From NCBI GenBank assembly GCA_035492455.1, contig DATJJE010000026.1, positions 62,001-126,000 of the forward strand: DNA of 64,000 nucleotides, read 5' to 3'. Below the pieces are notes generated by a model, which searched no databases, was not told where the DNA came from, and was given only the letters and a program-made list of their open reading frames with translations. Position 1 is the first letter of the stretch. Every line of letters starts with the position of its first letter. Position numbers and translations under genes: made by a program. Source of the stretch: Gp6-AA40 sp035492455. Its GTDB lineage: Bacteria > Acidobacteriota > Vicinamibacteria > Vicinamibacterales > UBA2999. This document shows positions 62,684 through 64,000 of the stretch, piece after piece.

Positions 62684-63737
62684 GCTGATCCCAGGCCATC
62701 GGCCCGATCCACGGCTTGGGAATGAAGAGCCGTTCGTAGAGGGTGACGGCGAAGCGATCCGTCATGCCGGCGAGAAAATCACGCGTGGCGACGTCGAGGC
62801 CCTCCGAGTCGATGATGCGCCGATCGAGAAATTCGTCCGGCCGCTCGCGCACCTTTTCCCAGAGACCACCGAGAATGCCCGTTGCCTTCCTGAACTCCGC
62901 CGTCGCTTCGCTGTTTTCATACACCGCGTCAAACAGAAAGCTGCGCATGGCCAGCGTCGCGTCGAGGACGCCTTCGCTCATCCGAATCTCGGTCAGTCCA
63001 CCATCGAGCGTTTCCTTCACCACGTCCTTGACCATGGCCGCAATGCGCGCGGAGGAGCTCGACCCGAGCACCTTGACGGGCTCTCGCGGCAACTCCCCTT
63101 CATTCAGCACGCCCGCCCGTACCGCATCGTCAATGTCGTGGTTGACGTAGGCGATGAGATCCGCGACGCGCATGATCTGACCTTCGAGCGTGGCCGCGCG
63201 CTGCGCCGGCTCAACGCCGACGGGAGATCCCTTCTTGCCTTTGGAATGCCGCCCTATTCCGTCGCGCACTTCGAAGGTGAGATTCAGGCCCTTGCCGTCG
63301 TTCTCGAGGACATCAACCACACGCAGGCTCTGCTCGTAGTGACGGAAGCCGCCCGGCACGAGCGAGTCGAGGACGCGCTCGCCGGTATGGCCGAACGGGG
63401 TGTGTCCAAGATCGTGGCCGAGCGCGATCGCCTCGGTCAGCTCCTCGTGCAGGCGAAGGACCTTGGCAATCGTCCGTGCAATCTGCGACACCTCGAGCGT
63501 GTGCGTCAGGCGCGTGCGGTAGTGATCCCCCGCGGGTGCGAAGAACACCTGCGTCTTGTGCTTGAGCCTGCGGAACGCCTTGCTGTGCACGATGCGATCG
63601 CGATCGCGTTGGTACGCTGGTCGGACATCGTCTTCGCGCTCGGCTCGCAGCCGCCCACGCGTCTCGGCGCTCTTCGCCGCCTGCGGCGCCAGGGTGTCGC
63701 GCTCTCGCTGCTCCAAACCTTCACGGATGGTGGACAA
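62679..63737 (-). CDS. dgt: dGTPase-like deoxynucleotide triphosphohydrolase
   Basis: About 352 residues from the TTG at 63735-63737, chosen because it begins STIREGLEQRERDTLAPQA as the family does; the frame stays open 16 codons further. It cleaves dNTP to the nucleoside and triphosphate. The HD motif is intact: RTRLTHTLEVSQIARTI, and IALGHDLGHTPFGHTGE, with MRVADLIAYVNHDIDDA. It overlaps the deoB end by 17 bases. It is the last gene before the yceD promoter. Confidence 0.9.
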   Translation of the reverse strand: MSTIREGLEQRERDTLAPQAAKSAETRGRLRAEREDDVRPAYQRDRDRIVHSKAFRRLKHKTQVFFAPAGDHYRTRLTHTLEVSQIARTIAKVLRLHEELTEAIALGHDLGHTPFGHTGERVLDSLVPGGFRHYEQSLRVVDVLENDGKGLNLTFEVRDGIGRHSKGKKGSPVGVEPAQRAATLEGQIMRVADLIAYVNHDIDDAVRAGVLNEGELPREPVKVLGSSSSARIAAMVKDVVKETLDGGLTEIRMSEGVLDATLAMRSFLFDAVYENSEATAEFRKATGILGGLWEKVRERPDEFLDRRIIDSEGLDVATRDFLAGMTDRFAVTLYERLFIPKPWIGPMAWDQL

Positions 63738-63999
63738 CGATGTCCTCCAGAAAACTGGTGCCGTGCGCGAGCGGGCCAACGCCAAAATTCGCCGCGATCG
63801 TCTGACCCAGGTCCGCGAACGTCTCGCGCGTCCCGATGTCGACGCCGGCTCGAACGTGGGGTCGGGCCTTAGCCCGTGGGTAGGAGCCGGCTTTACCTGG
63901 CCCGCTGATCACCATCACCGGAACATATTCCCGCGAGTGATCCGTGCTGGGCGTGCTCGGGTCGTTGCCATGATCGGCGGTAATGACGAGCAGATCCGC
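63721..63999 (-). CDS. deoB: Phosphopentomutase (C-terminal part)
   Basis: The last 92 residues of DeoB; the gene continues to the right. It interconverts ribose or deoxyribose 1- and 5-phosphate. ADLLVITADHGNDPSTPSTDHSRE with the metal-binding Asp-His, then VPVMVISG, and VRAGVDIGTRETFADLGQT identify it. Between ISGP and VRAG about 13 extra residues (GKAGSYPRAKARPH) lie exactly over a GGCTTTAGCC-family repeat, in place of a short loop in other DeoB proteins as I recall them. Confidence 0.88.
   Translation of the reverse strand, partial: ADLLVITADHGNDPSTPSTDHSREYVPVMVISGPGKAGSYPRAKARPHVRAGVDIGTRETFADLGQTIAANFGVGPLAHGTSFLEDIVVHHP
63860..63903 (-). repeat. GGCTTTAGCC-family element inside deoB
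   Basis: On the plus strand GGGTAGGAGCCGGCTTTACC (63878-63897) is preceded by GGGCCTTAGCCC. It resembles GGGTAGGGCCCGGCTTTAGC in the PBP-hrcA spacer. It is in frame and adds about 13-14 residues to DeoB. Confidence 0.7.
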
Positions 64000-64000
64000 A

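Overview
This is a GC-rich, gene-dense stretch of chromosome from a diderm bacterium. The outer-membrane and LPS genes (DUF481 barrel, LptE), PEGA/PD40-style serine/threonine kinases, a VWFA-type protein of the kind frequent in Acidobacteriota, a BshC bacillithiol enzyme, a reaction-centre-type cytochrome c and DUF1844 together suggest Acidobacteriota, perhaps Vicinamibacteria. That placement is inferred from gene content, not from a phylogeny. Most genes are core housekeeping genes in long same-strand runs with 4 bp or slightly longer overlaps.

Layout. 1-8.4 kb is the most accessory part: a haem-binding protein fragment, a periplasmic metallo-beta-lactamase-fold enzyme, an alpha/beta hydrolase, a large kinase with a beta-propeller, a broken second kinase, a tyrosine recombinase and a lipocalin-like protein, ending at tRNA-Cys and tRNA-Gly. 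8.7-19.7 kb holds an outer-membrane protein, galT, yraN, a class III aminotransferase, cysS, ribF, an MBL phosphodiesterase, DUF1844, mazG and comEC. 19.7-22.8 kb is a four-gene module (outer-membrane protein, exported FMN-binding protein, ApbE flavin transferase, four-helix His-rich membrane protein) behind a well-formed promoter with a perfect 15 bp palindrome just downstream. 22.7-28.1 kb has a VWFA protein and carB/carA; 28.2-38.8 kb has bshC, a class A PBP, hrcA-grpE-dnaJ-prmA (no dnaK), rsmE, a small kinase and ilvE. 38.8-48.4 kb holds pilT, a VOC protein, recX, alaS, a lytic transglycosylase, an NTF2-like protein, rpsT, a 2OG-oxygenase-like protein and a two-haem cytochrome. 48.3-64 kb, all on the minus strand, holds deoB (partial), dgt, yceD, rpmF, plsX, fabD, fabG, acpP, fabF, etfB, etfA, ETF-QO, a DUF374 acyltransferase, an HDAC-family deacetylase, leuS, lptE and holA.

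The strongest unexplained signal is not a gene. Many short intergenic spacers are built of degenerate microrepeats (unit about 6-12 bp), often as two inverted arms around a short centre, with a different unit in each spacer. One family (AACCACGAAGGTCACGA) recurs at least four times; two copies end 0-8 bp before a start codon, and one copy lies inside a coding region, where one arm encodes most of a signal peptide. Two further palindromic families sit inside genes: a GGCTTTAGCC family in deoB and the HDAC gene (and in the PBP-hrcA spacer), and a GGATCCGGGATCCCGG family in leuS and a kinase, where it is read in the same frame and gives the same short peptide in two unrelated proteins. Together this looks like small repeats spreading through spacers and into reading frames.

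Several genes have a TATAAT/TATACT-like box only about 6-20 bases before the start codon, which suggests short or absent leaders. All functional calls are from motifs, length and context read by eye; no database search was possible.
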